Shown here piece after piece: positions 1 through 11,396 of a stretch of DNA of 64,000 nucleotides. The position numbers were made by a program, and so were the translations under genes. Origin of the DNA: Eleusine coracana subsp. coracana (lineage: Eukaryota > Streptophyta > Magnoliopsida > Poales > Poaceae); assembly GCA_032690845.1 (NCBI GenBank), contig CM064422.1:3782001-3846000 (forward strand). The letters run 5' to 3'. Each line of letters starts with the position of its first letter. The stretch's first letter is position 1. Under the pieces are notes generated by a model. That model ran no database searches, had not been told where the DNA came from, and saw only the letters and a program-made list of their open reading frames with translations.

Positions 1-918
1 GACCTATACAAGCACAGCCGCCGCAAAAACAGAATAGTGGCCGATGCAATCACAGAGGACAAATGGATTCGTGACATTGCCTACAACCTAAACCATGCCA
101 TCCTTAATGACTATTTCAAGCTTTGGGAGATGATTGAGGCAGCAGACCTTAACCTGTTAGATGCGGATGAAGACACCATCACCTGGACACAGACACAGTC
201 GGGGGAATATATTGCAAAATCCGCATACCAAATTCAATTCCATGGTAGTGCGACCTCCAACCTGCCCCAAACACTATGGCACCACTGGGCACCGCCGCGA
301 GTCAAGGTATTCCTATGGCTCCTACTGCAACATCACATTTGGACGGCCGACCGACTACAACGTCGTGGATGGCCAAACTAGTATTTCTATCCCCTCTGCG
401 AAAGAAATCTTGAAACGCCCGAACACCTCTTTGTCGAGTGCCCATTCTCCAAACAACTATGGACTTCAATAGGTCAATGGACACACCTGCAATCGCTCAA
501 ACCGGAAACATGGGCAATGACAGGTTCCGCCTCCATCGATGAATGGTATGTAACAAGAGTAAGCAGCGCATCATCCACCCTCCTTGCAAAAGGGCTCGCG
601 TCGATAACAATGCTCACGGTATGGACGCTATAGAACGAGAGATGCAACAGAATTTTCAGGGACAAGAACACATCCTTGCAAGGCCTCACCTCGACCATCC
701 AAGACGAAGCAAGGAACTGGATGACAGCAGGAGCAAAAGGGCTTGCGGTGCTTGGAGTCTTAGAAAATCGCGAGTAATCCGTAAAGTGTAACCATGCCTT
801 GGCGTTCGGTCTGACCGTCAAAGGAAATGTTGTAACCTGCGCTACTCGCGCATGTAAAACTCTACTTTCTTCTTATTAATACAATGCCGGACAATATCCG
901 GGTCTTTCGAAAAAAAAA
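1..918 (+). pseudogene. LINE (non-LTR retrotransposon) 3' end, decayed reverse-transcriptase C-terminus
   Basis: Frame 1 reads from the window edge through in-frame stops at 379-381 and about 631. It gives a plant LINE C-terminus: a W..SGxY..KSAY segment, then PPRVKVFLWLLLQ, a C..NLETPEHLFVEC zinc-binding segment (zf-RVT type), and LTVWT(stop)NERN. A short 3' tail with clustered terminal motifs ends in an A-run near 908-918. This order is the usual C-terminal end of L1-type plant LINEs. The reading frame is kept but interrupted by at least two stops, so the copy is dead. The 5' part lies outside the window. No target-site duplication can be assigned because the 5' junction is not visible. Confidence 0.85.
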
Positions 919-1194
919 CGTTTAATGCCTTGTTTTGTTGATGTGTCCTGCTCGGTTCGGTGAAAGTCCACCTCAATTCCCTCGATCATACCCCTTGGGC
1001 GAGCTTGGCCGTGTCGGCGGTGCATTAAGGGATGGGTTCCTATTGCGTGCAGGCTTGAATGCCATGCCACCGTTCGTTGAGGGTTCACTTCCACCTGAAC
1101 AAGGCCATTAGAGGCCACTTGGTTCATCTCAAGTATGGTGTGAGCTATTTTACCTTGTAGGAGGTAATAGGACACTTTTCTTTTTTTTTTTTTT

Positions 1195-1701
1195 GATATT
1201 TTGGCTATTTTAGCACTTAAAAGAGCTAACTTCTCTAAAATGGCACTAAAAGGATTGACATACCTCTAAAATAGCACTATGCACTACTTAAATCATTTGT
1301 TCTATTTTCTATCACTCAAAACGACTGTATTGCCCCTATCCTTTCCACACGAGTCTCGGGAGCATTCTTTCCTCTCTCTCTCTCTCTCTCTCTCAATCAA
1401 ATCGAAGAGGAGAGCGCTGGTCTAGTTGCTGGTTGTTGCACGTATTTTTTTTGCTTTGGTTGATTTCTTCAACAAAGAGGTATCAACGTCATGCAGAAAA
1501 GAATTAACAAAATTACCTAGGGGTACTATTGTCCTTTCATGTGTATGTCTTTTTAACAAAAAATGAACATGAGAACAAACAATGCATAGCACTATTTTAA
1601 AGATATGATAATCTTGTTAACATCATTTTAGAGAAGCCAACGATGTCAGTGCTATTTGAAAGAACCCAACTCTTATGATTGCTAAAATAGTTAAAATATT
1701 C
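1195..1701. mobile_element. Long-TIR non-autonomous DNA transposon (Mutator-like MITE)
   Basis: The two ends are long imperfect inverted repeats of roughly 130 bp. They share GGCTATTTTAGCA-like, CTTCTCTAAAATG-like and AAAATAGCACTATGCA-like blocks in the same order. A run of T flanks both ends (1186-1194 and 1702-1710), which would fit a 9-bp target-site duplication. Long TIRs with 9-bp duplications are typical of Mutator-like elements, but the homopolymer makes the duplication ambiguous. No coding capacity is seen inside. A CT microsatellite lies in the middle. Confidence 0.7.
1372..1394. repeat. (CT)n microsatellite
   Basis: About 11 CT units lie inside the Mutator-like MITE. Confidence 0.95.
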
Positions 1702-1711
1702 TTTTTTTTTG

Positions 1712-2940
1712 TTGAGATTTGCTAAAATGAATGTTTCACAATTATTTAATGCTACCGTAAAATATAATCTCTCTAATTATAAAGCCTTTCAATAGCAAGT
1801 CTACGGTAGAAGATCATTTGTACTAGCACAACTCTACACCACCTATATCATGGTACTACACTACTATATACAGCCGAAAAAAGATCATGGAACTGCTGTG
1901 TGCAATATAATCACTCATTCTCACCGAACCACCTAACTGCCTGCATGAAAAATATATTCTTTTGGCATCTGAACATGCAATTCATTTTGTCCTCGCAGGC
2001 TGTAATTGCATCCTGTTGGCATCTGCTGCCTTCCTTCTGAGTATGAATATGTAGACTCTCTATGTGTTGCTTCTTTCTTCGTGCCTGCACACTTCAAACA
2101 TTTAGCTTCAAATGTTCCACCTCCTTCTTATTTCTTCGTAGGCGACTAGAAAAGCGCAAGAGGGGAATGGCCAAGAGATTTTAAGGCAGAGGAGGCATCG
2201 GGAGAAGTCATCTGATTAACGTATATATAAAATCATTGCACTTATTTTTTTATCCCTTTCTTTGTGACTGCAAACAGTCTTGACAAGCATCTAACACCAT
2301 TTTGTTTCAGGAACATGTGCACGTCGCTACTTTTGCCCCTTCATGCTCGGTCATGTTTTAATAGACTACCGATATCCATAAAAGTTCTCCGGATTCCCAT
2401 GTTGTGCCCTTGGCATCTAAGACTTAAGCTACCTGAACGCCCCAAGTAACTTGAATGTGGTTGCATGGATAAAACTTGAGCTACTTGAACGCCCCGAGAC
2501 TTAAGCTACCTGAACGCCCTTTCATGTTGTTGGTCCCTGAAATGTGTTGCAAAATCGTTCTTTTCAGAGACACTATCAGCTATCTTCTTGCTGTGGCTGC
2601 ATGGATATGTTGTCTTCCTTGTGGAGTCGTGGAAGAAAATTGAACAATATACTCTAAATTTCTTTGCTGGTTTGACTAAAATGAACTTTTCTTTCTTAAC
2701 TCGACGAAAGGTTAGGCCTCAACAATGAGTCACAATTTAACGAGGTACGTTGATCCTGGATGCGAGGCAAGCATCAGGTTCGCAGGTAAACAGAGAGAAC
2801 CGATTAACAGAGAAAAACACAAACTCACAAACAAGAGACCCGTCATTCCTCATTCTTTCTATATAACACTTCGATGCTGCAAATTCTTTAGCTCATTGGA
2901 AAAAGCCTATGCGATATGAGATTATAAGTTTTTCGATCGA
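1712..2940. other. Intergenic stretch with no convincing gene
   Basis: The stretch is AT-rich and has no long open frame. One small item: after an acceptor-like pyrimidine stretch ending in AG at 2141, a 25-codon charged frame (rich in R, K, E, Q) runs from 2142 to a TAA at 2217-2219. This could be the last exon of a decayed gene. I see no partner exon, so it is not called as a gene. Confidence 0.5.
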
Positions 2941-3362
2941 CCAGTGCTGAAACACTAATTAGATGGGAATCCAGTACAGATGTGACAACAGTCAACTATG
3001 TTTGATGTCCTTACAAGTTGAGGGAATTACGCATGTATCCTGCTTATATAGATGATAGTAATGTTATTAGTGTAAATTAAGTTGTTCAGTCACAATTGGA
3101 TCGGAGGTTTAAGTCTCTTGAAAGAACATTTCGTATTTTTCTTCTAGATCTTTCGAAAAATATTTTTCTTCTAAAATGTGGACAATAATGTCACATTACT
3201 GTCCTCCACTTTTCAATCAGCCAGCTCCCAGCTCCCCTGTTTGTTGACTGTAGTATATATATTCGAACATTTACTGGATTTCCAACTTCTGTTCATTCTG
3301 ATGATTCTCAATCATGTTAGGAATAGTCCCTCGCATTACTTGTGAACGATTGATAGAAGAAA

Positions 3363-3385
3363 GGGGGGGGGGGGGGGGGGGGGGG
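3363..3385. repeat. Poly-G tract
   Basis: Uninterrupted run of 23 G. Confidence 0.95.
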
Positions 3386-3450
3386 TGCATGGCTGCCTGT
3401 GTGACCAATATTACTTGGCGTTAAGTAGGGTGGGAACAACTTGAGCCTTA

Positions 3451-3844
3451 GCCACTATTTGGATTCTTTAGTTGGCTAAATTTTAGGCTCCTAAAGTTTA
3501 GTCAATTAAAGTTTAGCCAACTAAATTTTAGGAGGTACATGTTTGAATCCATATCTAAAATCTTTAGCTAAATAAAAAATAGACATGTTTACCCTTTATT
3601 AAATAACAAAAAAAATAGATATATGTGTGGGTTGAAGGAAAATATCATATATGAGGAGGGGTAGTTTTGACTTTACTTGTCTTTTCTCAAGTTTAGGAGA
3701 TTTTAGAAGGATTGGGATGACTAGAGAACTAAAGTTTAAGAGGTGGGTTGACTAAAATTTAAAAGATTTTAGGAGGTTATGTTTGAAGTAAAAGTGACTA
3801 AAGTTTAGCGAACTAAAGTTTAGCAGATGGATCCAAACAGAGCC
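3451..3844. mobile_element. Tourist-like MITE (PIF/Harbinger type)
   Basis: The 394-bp element is flanked by the 3-bp duplication TTA (3448-3450 and 3845-3847). Its 5' end GCCACTATTTGGATTC pairs with the reverse complement of the 3' end, GGCTCTGTTTGGATCC. Inner CTAAA(C/A)TTTAG motifs repeat in both arms. A TTA duplication with a G(N)C..TGTTTGGATCC terminus is the grass Tourist signature. It has no coding capacity. Confidence 0.85.
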
Positions 3845-4770
3845 TTAGATCGGGACTTCCCTGGCTCGTTATGCCAACCTTTTGTTTGTTGATCTTAAGT
3901 GCTTTTGTTGCTTGCTTCTGCTTCTGAGGCAGCTCAGGCTGTTTGTAATGAACCTTTTATTTGTACTCTCTTTTCCTTCTATAATGCAACGGCAGAGTGC
4001 CTACCTTTTTCCGTAAAAAGAAAGAAAGAAAGGACAAGCATGTCAATATTCCCGTTTTTTTTCTTTATTTCGGGATCAAACTTTATGTGAGTCTTACAAT
4101 GCTCGTGTGCATAAATACAGCTACCGTCCACCCCTTGGCCAACACCCAGCTCCCCTGCATTTTAGCAGTAATGTCTAATCGAGATACTGTATTTGCTGCT
4201 GAAGGGAGAAGGCAGATGACGAGTTTCCTACAAGAACAGGCTCCGCGCAAGTTGTTGATACTTGAAGATAATAAGACTTTTAATAAGCAAATAGCGAAGA
4301 GCTTTAAGAATGGAAGGAATCAAGAAGAAACATGGGACGGCTAGACCATGTAAGTGGTCAATTACAAGTATATATTCCGATATTTCCCATTAACATTTAC
4401 TTATGTTGATGCGTGAGGTCTAAGGAATACTTATCATTTCTGTTGTTTCAGGATGGGCTTGTTCTTGCCATGTCAAATGCTCCTCCTGTTTCAAATTCAG
4501 AAGGCAAATGCTACAGCAATAATGGCCGATAGCGGGGCCGATGAGCGGTTGCTACTTGGCAACCCGTAGGTGGTAACCTCGTGCTAGCGTCTTACACCGG
4601 CCGTCGAGTCTGAACCAACCCGTGCTTTTGGGCAGCACTGAGCTCCACGGTACGCGAGTCGGTATGCATACATGGCGGAGAACAGTAACCTGCTCAGGCA
4701 AGTTTGATGCTTGCTGGTGGGATGCACCGTGCACCTGAAAGCCTGCGACGACTTCTTGACGGACAGGCCG

Positions 4771-5183
4771 AGATTACTAGTACATGTTTAGTCGTAGCAG
4801 TCCTCAATGAACATGATATGGAGAACTTGTCAAGAACTTTAATATATTTTTTTATATTTTCTTAATGACTCTTTGTATGATCTTCTTTTTTATTTAATAT
4901 AATTCCAGCATATTTTGAAAAAAAGGATGGTAATGTACTCTAAGTAAGGGCAAACGATATGAAGTAGTAATGTTTGCAAAAAAAAAAAAAAATTCAGGCG
5001 AGATAAGACTAGTATTAGCTGGGTACTAATATATTTTGCCAACTAATCAGGAATCAGCTGCCACTGTTTTTTTTTCACTGTAATTATCTAGCCATCTAAA
5101 ATTTATCAAAAAAAAAAAATCTAGCCATCTAATGAACGCTTAGCTACAAGCAAGGGCAAGCAGCTAATCCGTTGTACATGTCA
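4771..5183. other. AT-rich intergenic DNA, no gene seen
   Basis: The stretch holds several A/T homopolymers and no open frame of note. Confidence 0.6.
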
Positions 5184-5376
5184 GGGCCTGTTTGTTTGCC
5201 ACCGAGATTATATAATCTGGATTATACTATTAGATTATATAATTTGGATTATATAATATTGATTATATAATTTAAATGGAAGTGTTTGTTTATCCAGATT
5301 ATTAGTACTTAGATTATTCACTTTCGATGTAAAAAGATAACAATGCCCTTCGTCTTTTCTTCTTTCATGTGCTTCT

Positions 5377-5800
5377 TATGGGATATATATACCAGAGATA
5401 TCTCACCACTCGGATATATTATCAAGTGAGCCGGGTCTAATAAAGATAAAGCCCATAAAGATAACTACTCGGATTATTACTTGGAGTAGACGACAAGTAA
5501 AATACTAGAGATACAAAGTTAGAGATAAAATTCTAGTCGAAAATCATGTTGTAACAGACTAGGAGACTTGCCATGTAACCCTGCCGCTCGGATATATAAG
5601 GAGGAGCAGGGGTTCAACTAGATGATATCGTATAATACACCACGGAATATAGGACGTAGGGTTGTTATCCTTCGGGAGGTCCGAACCTGTCTAAATCTTG
5701 CGTCTTGTGTGTCCATCGACTCTCGGTCTCGCGTATGACTTTACCGATAAACAAGGATCATGGGTAGTCCTATGATCCACTACCGATATTAGTATCGGCA
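5377..5800 (+). repeat. 5' LTR of the nested non-coding element
   Basis: It matches 10039-10462 over its length, including the AGGAGACTTGCCATGTAA and CTCTCGGTCTCGCGTATG blocks. A TATATAAGGAGG segment near 5594 is a plausible TATA region. It begins TATG where the other LTR begins TGTG, so the terminal TG is mutated, and it ends in CA. Confidence 0.88.
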
Positions 5801-5820
5801 GTTGGCGCGCCAGGTAGGGG
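5801..5820 (+). other. Primer-binding-site region
   Basis: GTTGGCGCGCCAGGTAGGGG starts directly after the 5' LTR. The TGGCGCGCCAGGTAGGGG form is commonly found in this position in grass LTR elements. I do not assign the priming tRNA. Confidence 0.6.
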
Positions 5821-8529
5821 ATGACGTTGAGATCGGCTTGTCGAGATCGATGGCTTTTCTTCATCAAGTATCAGTCGTCGCTTCGTTGAGCAAGATTCGG
5901 TGGTAGGTGGCTACTGCTCGTGCGGTGGGAAATCTGCAAGGCGACTAGAAACCAGAAGCTTGTATCAGCGTCGTGATGTTGCGATGTCGTTGAGTCGGCA
6001 CGATTGCATCGCTGAAGATTAAGGAATCGACGAGCTCCTATGAGTTCTAGTCGTATACGATCAAGCCATACATAACAGGGAAGACATATTCGTTTTATCT
6101 CTCTATTTTTTTCTCATTATTCTATATTCGATAATCAATCTAGTGCAACACTAATCATGGCGTGATGCCTTCTTTGCACGCACGTGAGTTGAGTCCTGCC
6201 AGGATTCCGCTTCAGGTTTCGAGGCTGTATGGCAACCGGATGATACAGCGGCTCGGCTTGGAGTTCCTGATTTGAAGATCGTCACCGCAACGCAACGTGC
6301 ATGCTGGAATACATGCACTGCAATCTCGCTGCATCATGCATAATCGCCAGTCATGGTGATCGGCACACAATGTTGGCGAGTCGAACGTTGATGCCAATTC
6401 TTGCCAAAGTTTAGAAGTGTAAATCCGAGCCGTACATACCCAGAAATCAGGAAGCTTCTTTCTTCAATCTTTTTTATATTATCTTATTTTTTAGACTGTT
6501 AAATTGCTGATCAATTTGGCTGGTTGAGTACTCATGACCTAGTGCTTTTGTACTTTGTTTTGTTTTGCATGGAGGAGTTATCTATATGGGTATACACAGT
6601 GCCTGGCCGGTGATTCAGATCGGATCAGACAAAGCTCCGAACCAATTTCATCATATCGGAAAGGTGGCTGCCTGCATAATATCGTCAACTCAGCGAGTTA
6701 ATCAAGTGGCTGCCCATCAGGGAAGTTTTGTTTCCTTATTTTTGTTTTTAGCCTGTATACAAATATTCGCATGCAAATTTGTCTGATTAGTGGATCTATT
6801 TATCACACGATTGGCTTTTTTGCATAATCACGAGAGTTGCTAACAGCTAGAACTTTTGCTTTTTTGATAAGCACGTCTATGTGAGACAACAACTTATGTT
6901 GGCTTAGATTTGGCCAGTTGTATACTCGGCCAGTTGCATGTACATCGTGATATCAGTCGGCGTTGCGGTAACATCGACTCAGAGTTTCTAGAAGAGGCGC
7001 ATTGATTTAGCATTGAAGTGGTCGATAAGTTAAATTGCCAACTCGGCCGACGACTCAACAATTTAGGGGCAAAGTGGTTCCTCTACACGGCCAATGGCTC
7101 AAGCAAATTGGTGGCATGTTTCACTCGGTTGAGGGTTCAGTAACCTGACTATTTGAAGCTTTGGTGTTAACCCTTCCACCACAGAGTTTCTTTCCATCTC
7201 AATAATTTTTTTATACATTATTTATTTTTTTAATGCTAATCAACCTGACTGATAGACTGGATATTCATTACATGATATGTTTTTTTTGGCATATATGTAC
7301 GAGTTGATCATCTACGCCGTTGTTGGGTATGGTGTTTGTTAAAGTAAATCAAGTGCTTATTGCTGTGAAAAAGATGGTAATCAAGATGGCGAGGCCGGTT
7401 GTCCACTCGGCTGATGGGTCAGCAACTCGGCGACGCAATGGCTCGTCTACACGGTTGAAGGCACAAGCACACTGGTGACGCTTTGAGTCACTTAAGCATT
7501 CAAAACCACTCGTTGACTCGACAACACGGCTAATCGGCGAATCGACGTGAATCACGGCGGTCGATGTGCCACTGCACGTGATTAACCAATCAACACGATC
7601 GTATTACCAAGTTGCTCCAAAATTAAAAAAATTCGGATCGAGTACACATTAGGGATGTTTTCTGTTCATATTTAATCTTCCATATTATTTTATTATTTAC
7701 ATATTATACCCATTGGTCTGGTTATTTAAATCTCATCACGTTTCATGGTTTCTTTTGCATGAACATGTGTGACATGGAGTTCATACTTTGGGTCGTGTTG
7801 GAGACTTGGGGGTTGACTTGGGTACTCGGCCGATGATGTAACTATTCAACCAATGACTCGGCACTTTGATGTTCTGACAACTTAGCTATTTGATGACTCA
7901 ATTAATCACTCGGTGAGGCGACATGGTGATTGGGTTACTCGCATCGACAATCAAGCTGCATGCTCAGGGGCTTGTCTATGGCTTGCATATGACTCATCTA
8001 TAATTCGTCTACTATCACAAAGCTAAGTAAATTTTATAGTTTATTTTATTTTATTTTATTCATATCAACTCAATTTGAAGGCCATAGGTTCTTCATCTTA
8101 CGGTGATAGTTTTGAGTTTCTTTTGGACTCATCTTTTTACCTTGATAATATTGGTCAATAATTTTTCGATTGATTTTGACTCGTACATGTTTGGCTGAAT
8201 GAGTTTTAGCAGCACATAATTGGTATTAGGAGGAGTTCAACTGTTTTGCTTAGTTGCCCGTCTGACTCCGATTACTCAAATTGATCAGTCTAGCTCTATG
8301 GCTCATGTCGTTTGTTAAAATTGTCATGCACATCGTTTTTCTAATGAACCTTATTTGTTTTTTATGTCTGTTGGTTAAATGATCAGTACTCTAAACAAAC
8401 ATAAGTCTTAGACAAATAACAGAAATCTAACAAACTTAGATATTAAAGATGTTGTTTTATTAATATTTTATATTAATTTTACATATAACTATATTATTTG
8501 TGTTCTTATATTACAGTTATCTCATCGAT

Positions 8530-8610
8530 ATTGCTCAGTCATGGAGCACCGAGTCATTGGATCACTCGGTCACGGAGCGCCGAGTCATTGGATCACTCGG
8601 CCATGATCAA
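8530..8610 (+). repeat. Tandem repeat of about 32 bp inside the LTR element
   Basis: Two adjacent copies of a unit containing CCGAGTCATTGGATCACTCGG. The word GGATCACTCGG and close variants recur many times across the element's interior (for example 9360-9450). Confidence 0.8.
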
Positions 8611-9083
8611 CTACTTATGGTTTATGAAATTTTGATCACTCAGACCTTTTGAGTTGTTATCTCGGGGGCTCATCTTTGGCTCACTGGATATTAAACAGCT
8701 AAGTATTTTTATAATTTCAGTTTTATTTATCTAGTGAAATGTCATATGTTCTTTAACTTAGGGATAATTTTTTTCTGCATAATCTTGATACATTAGATTC
8801 TCGGTATTACCTTAACTCTCATATGCTTGATGGAGTGAGTTTTTAATCTCCATAATTCATGTCGTTTTTTCAGGACCGAGGCGGCTTTTTATCTTGACTC
8901 ATATGTTCATCCGAGTGAGTTTTTAGTCTCCATGCTTCATATTGAATGTTAAGAAAGTCGTTTAGTTGTATTGGTACCTAATATTTACTGATTGTGAGAG
9001 TTAGACTCGAGTTCATACAGTACTTAATCACCCAATACAACCAAGCATCTATTGTATTTCTGGCAATGGATCAATATCGTTAT

Positions 9084-9087
9084 TATA

Positions 9088-9120
<33 letters not shown>

Positions 9121-9130
9121 ATGTATCATA
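9084..9130. repeat. (TA)n / (TATG)n microsatellite
   Basis: A short TA run passes into about seven GTAT units. Confidence 0.9.
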
Positions 9131-9528
9131 TATTGAATATATTATTTGATTTATCAGTGTACTACCTATTAAATACATTGTTGGTTATATCAATGTATTA
9201 TCTTTTGAGTATATTGTTTATTATATATATATATGACTTATTAATACATTATTTGTTTTATTAATATATTATTTATTAAATATATTATTTTCATAGATTA
9301 TAATAGCTATATCAACTGGAGCTATTTTATTGGCATCACTCGATTTTATTATCCCGAGTTATTGGATCATTCAGCTTCATAATTGGATCACTCGGCCTTC
9401 TTATCTCGAGTTGTTATATCATTCGACTATATTATTGGATCACTCGGCATTGATTACTTATGATCTTACTCAATATTGGAGAGTCCTGCAAGAGTTGTTA
9501 TTTTTCACACGGAATCACGCCCGAAGAC

Positions 9529-9665
9529 TGCTATACTTGTTATATTTAATCAAGTATCGCTTGGATATTTTTGATGGCTCTTATACTTGTTATATTAGAT
9601 CAAGTATCACCCGGATATTTTGATGACTGCTATGCTTGATATATCTTATCAAGTATCACTCGGAT
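9529..9665 (+). repeat. Tandem repeat of about 50-60 bp inside the LTR element
   Basis: Three adjacent diverged copies share TATACTTGTTATAT, ATCAAGTATC and a (C/T)(C/T)CGGAT ending. Confidence 0.7.
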
Positions 9666-10028
9666 TCATTAGTATTAATGGTTCCTTTTGTTAGTTGGGG
9701 GAGTGGTAGAACCAATCTTGGGGGCTACCGTATTAACAATCCTCATTGAATCAATCGGGAAAAGTGGTAGATCCAAATTTACATACGGTGTTATTATTTT
9801 TGACTCACAAGATATTTTGTGATCTAAATACCTTATGAGCCGGGGGCTATGCCTACATCTAGTAGGTGGATTTTTTCCCCGTATATGGATATTATTTGGC
9901 GCATAATCCTTTTTGAAGATTTTTGGAGACCTTTACAAGTTTGTTGCTGTACATAAAAAAACTTAATAATATTCATGGTGAAGCATTAGTCAATCAATTG
10001 AAGATCAACAACTAACTTACAAATCTCT

Positions 10029-10038
10029 CGGGGGCTAC
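10029..10038 (+). other. Polypurine-tract region of the nested LTR element
   Basis: A CGGGGGCTAC segment lies immediately before the 3' LTR start TGTGGAATAT. It is short and not fully purine, but sits in the expected place. Confidence 0.5.
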
Positions 10039-10462
10039 TGTGGAATATACATATTAGGAATATCTCACCACTCGGATATATTGCCGAGTGGACCGAGGTC
10101 CAATAAAGATAAGACCCATGAAGATAACTACTCGGATTATTACTTGAAGTAGACGACAAGTCAAATACTAGAGATAGAAAGTGAGAGATAGAATCCTAGT
10201 CGGAAATTATATTGTAACCGACTAGGAGACTTGCCATGTAATCCTGCCCCCCGGATATATAAGGAGGGGCAGGGGTTCAACCAAATGATATCGCATAATA
10301 CACCACGGAATATAGGACGTAGGGTTGTTATCCTTCGGAAGGTCTGAACCTGTCTAAAACTTACGTCTTGTGTGTCCATCGACTCTCGGTCTCGCGTATG
10401 CCTTTACCGATAAACAAGGATCATGGTAGCCCTATGATCCACTGCTGATATTAGTATCGACA
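10039..10462 (+). repeat. 3' LTR of the nested non-coding element
   Basis: It begins TGTGG and ends CA, and is followed by the CTTCT duplication. It is the same length as the 5' LTR. Confidence 0.88.
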
Positions 10463-10539
10463 CTTCTCTTCCAATTTCCTTGCAAAAAAAATCTCTTCCA
10501 ATCTCACTGACACCATCGCCAGCCTATCGACCGTAGCCA

Positions 10540-11100
10540 ACGCCTTCCGCTTGACCACCTCACCGGCGTCCCTCCGCCCACCGCTGCGAGCCTGCCTCCC
10601 CGCTACCGCTGCGCGTGCAGCTCTCTTGCCCGCGACCGCAGCCACGATCCCGCCTCCCCGCCATCACGAGCTCGCCTCCCTGTCGGGCGCACTGCTCGCC
10701 TCCCCACGCTACCACGCGCGCAACCCGCCTCCCCGCTTTCACGAGCCTGTCTCTCCCCCCCCCCCCCCCCCCCCCCCGCCGCCGCATGCGCAGCCTGCCT
10801 ACCCGTGACCGCAGTCTCCTTGTCGCGCACGTAGTTCACCTCCCCGCCATCTCGAGCTCGCCTCCCTGCGCGAACTCGCCTGTCCACGACCACCGCCGCG
10901 AGCCCACTTCCCCACCGTCGCGAGCCTGCCTCCCGTCACCGCACCGGTCACTGCTGCGCACACAACCCACCTCTCCTCCAGCCGCCACCGTGCGCATAGC
11001 CCGCCTCCCCTCCGGCACCTTCCCGCGACCACCGCCAGGCGCCCCTCCCCGTCGGCCAGCCGCGCTTGTCTCGTGGGCTCCCTCCTCCCTCATAGTAGAC
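10540..11100. other. C-rich proline/arginine-codon-like tract within the TIR element
   Basis: The GC content is far above that of its surroundings, with repeated CTCGCCTCCC and GCCGCC words and a 23-C run at 10755-10777. Frames are open on both strands only because of the base composition. No domain or splice structure is seen. It may be a captured GC-rich 5' exon fragment or simple GC-rich repeat. Confidence 0.5.
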
Positions 11101-11396
11101 GAGAGAAATAATAGATAAGGAAGAAGATGAAAAAAAAAACAGAACAAAGAGGTATGTACATAACCAGTGGCATGGTCGGTAATTTCTATCAAAAAGATCA
11201 AAGACAATAAATTATTTACCAAAATAATCTGAAATAAGCTCATATTGAGGAGATTATAAGATTATTATAATCTAGCCTTTAGGATTATATAATCTATTCA
11301 ATAATCTGGCATGTTTATTTACGAACTGGATTATTGATTATTTGAATCAGATTATATAATCTAGATAGATTATAATCTGAAACAAACAGGCCCTCA

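Larger units (their letters stand above)
2945..4770 (+). repeat. Old, divergent copy of the 13-18 kb tandem unit, interrupted by a Tourist MITE
   Basis: The block order matches the three units at 13.2-18.2 kb. It has the ATGTGACAACAGTCAA block (near 2980), the GTTGTTCAGTCACAA block (near 3081), a TATA-like CATAAATACAGCTACC block (near 4110) and an exon-like segment with GAATGGAAGG followed by a GTAAGT-type donor (4310-4352). A TGCGACGACT tail lies near 4742. The order is kept but the sequence is much more diverged than the other three copies. A MITE is inserted at 3451-3844. The segment at 4171-4341 is open for 57 codons (from 4171) but is not recognisable as a protein. Confidence 0.65.
5377..10462 (+). 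mobile_element. Non-coding LTR retrotransposon (non-autonomous, nested)
   Basis: This is a complete structure: two LTRs of 424 bp, a primer-binding-like site directly after the 5' LTR, a purine-rich tract before the 3' LTR, and a 5-bp duplication CTTCT at both edges (5372-5376 and 10463-10467). The 4.2 kb interior is AT-rich. It has no gag, protease, reverse transcriptase or integrase motifs in any frame, only short frames with many stops. The element must therefore have moved in trans, as LARD-type elements do, or has lost its coding region. The primer-site style is like that of many grass Gypsy elements. The LTRs differ at many positions, so the insertion is not recent. Confidence 0.85.
5184..11393. 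mobile_element. TIR DNA transposon (Harbinger-like) split by an LTR retrotransposon
   Basis: Both ends carry GGGCCTGTTTGTTT and then long AT-rich arms repeating ATTATATAATCTGGATTA-like blocks in inverted orientation. TCA flanks both ends (5181-5183 and 11394-11396), a 3-bp duplication. Removing the nested LTR element at 5377-10462 (plus one CTTCT copy) leaves a coherent element of about 1.1 kb. Its right part contains a C-rich, proline-codon-like stretch (10540-11100) that may be captured host sequence. No transposase is recognisable, so this is a non-autonomous copy. Confidence 0.7.

Noticed and set aside
10451..11243. Long overlapping proline/arginine-rich frames on both strands
   Set aside because: Their openness follows from extreme GC content, with no conserved domain or splice structure, and they lie inside a non-autonomous transposon.
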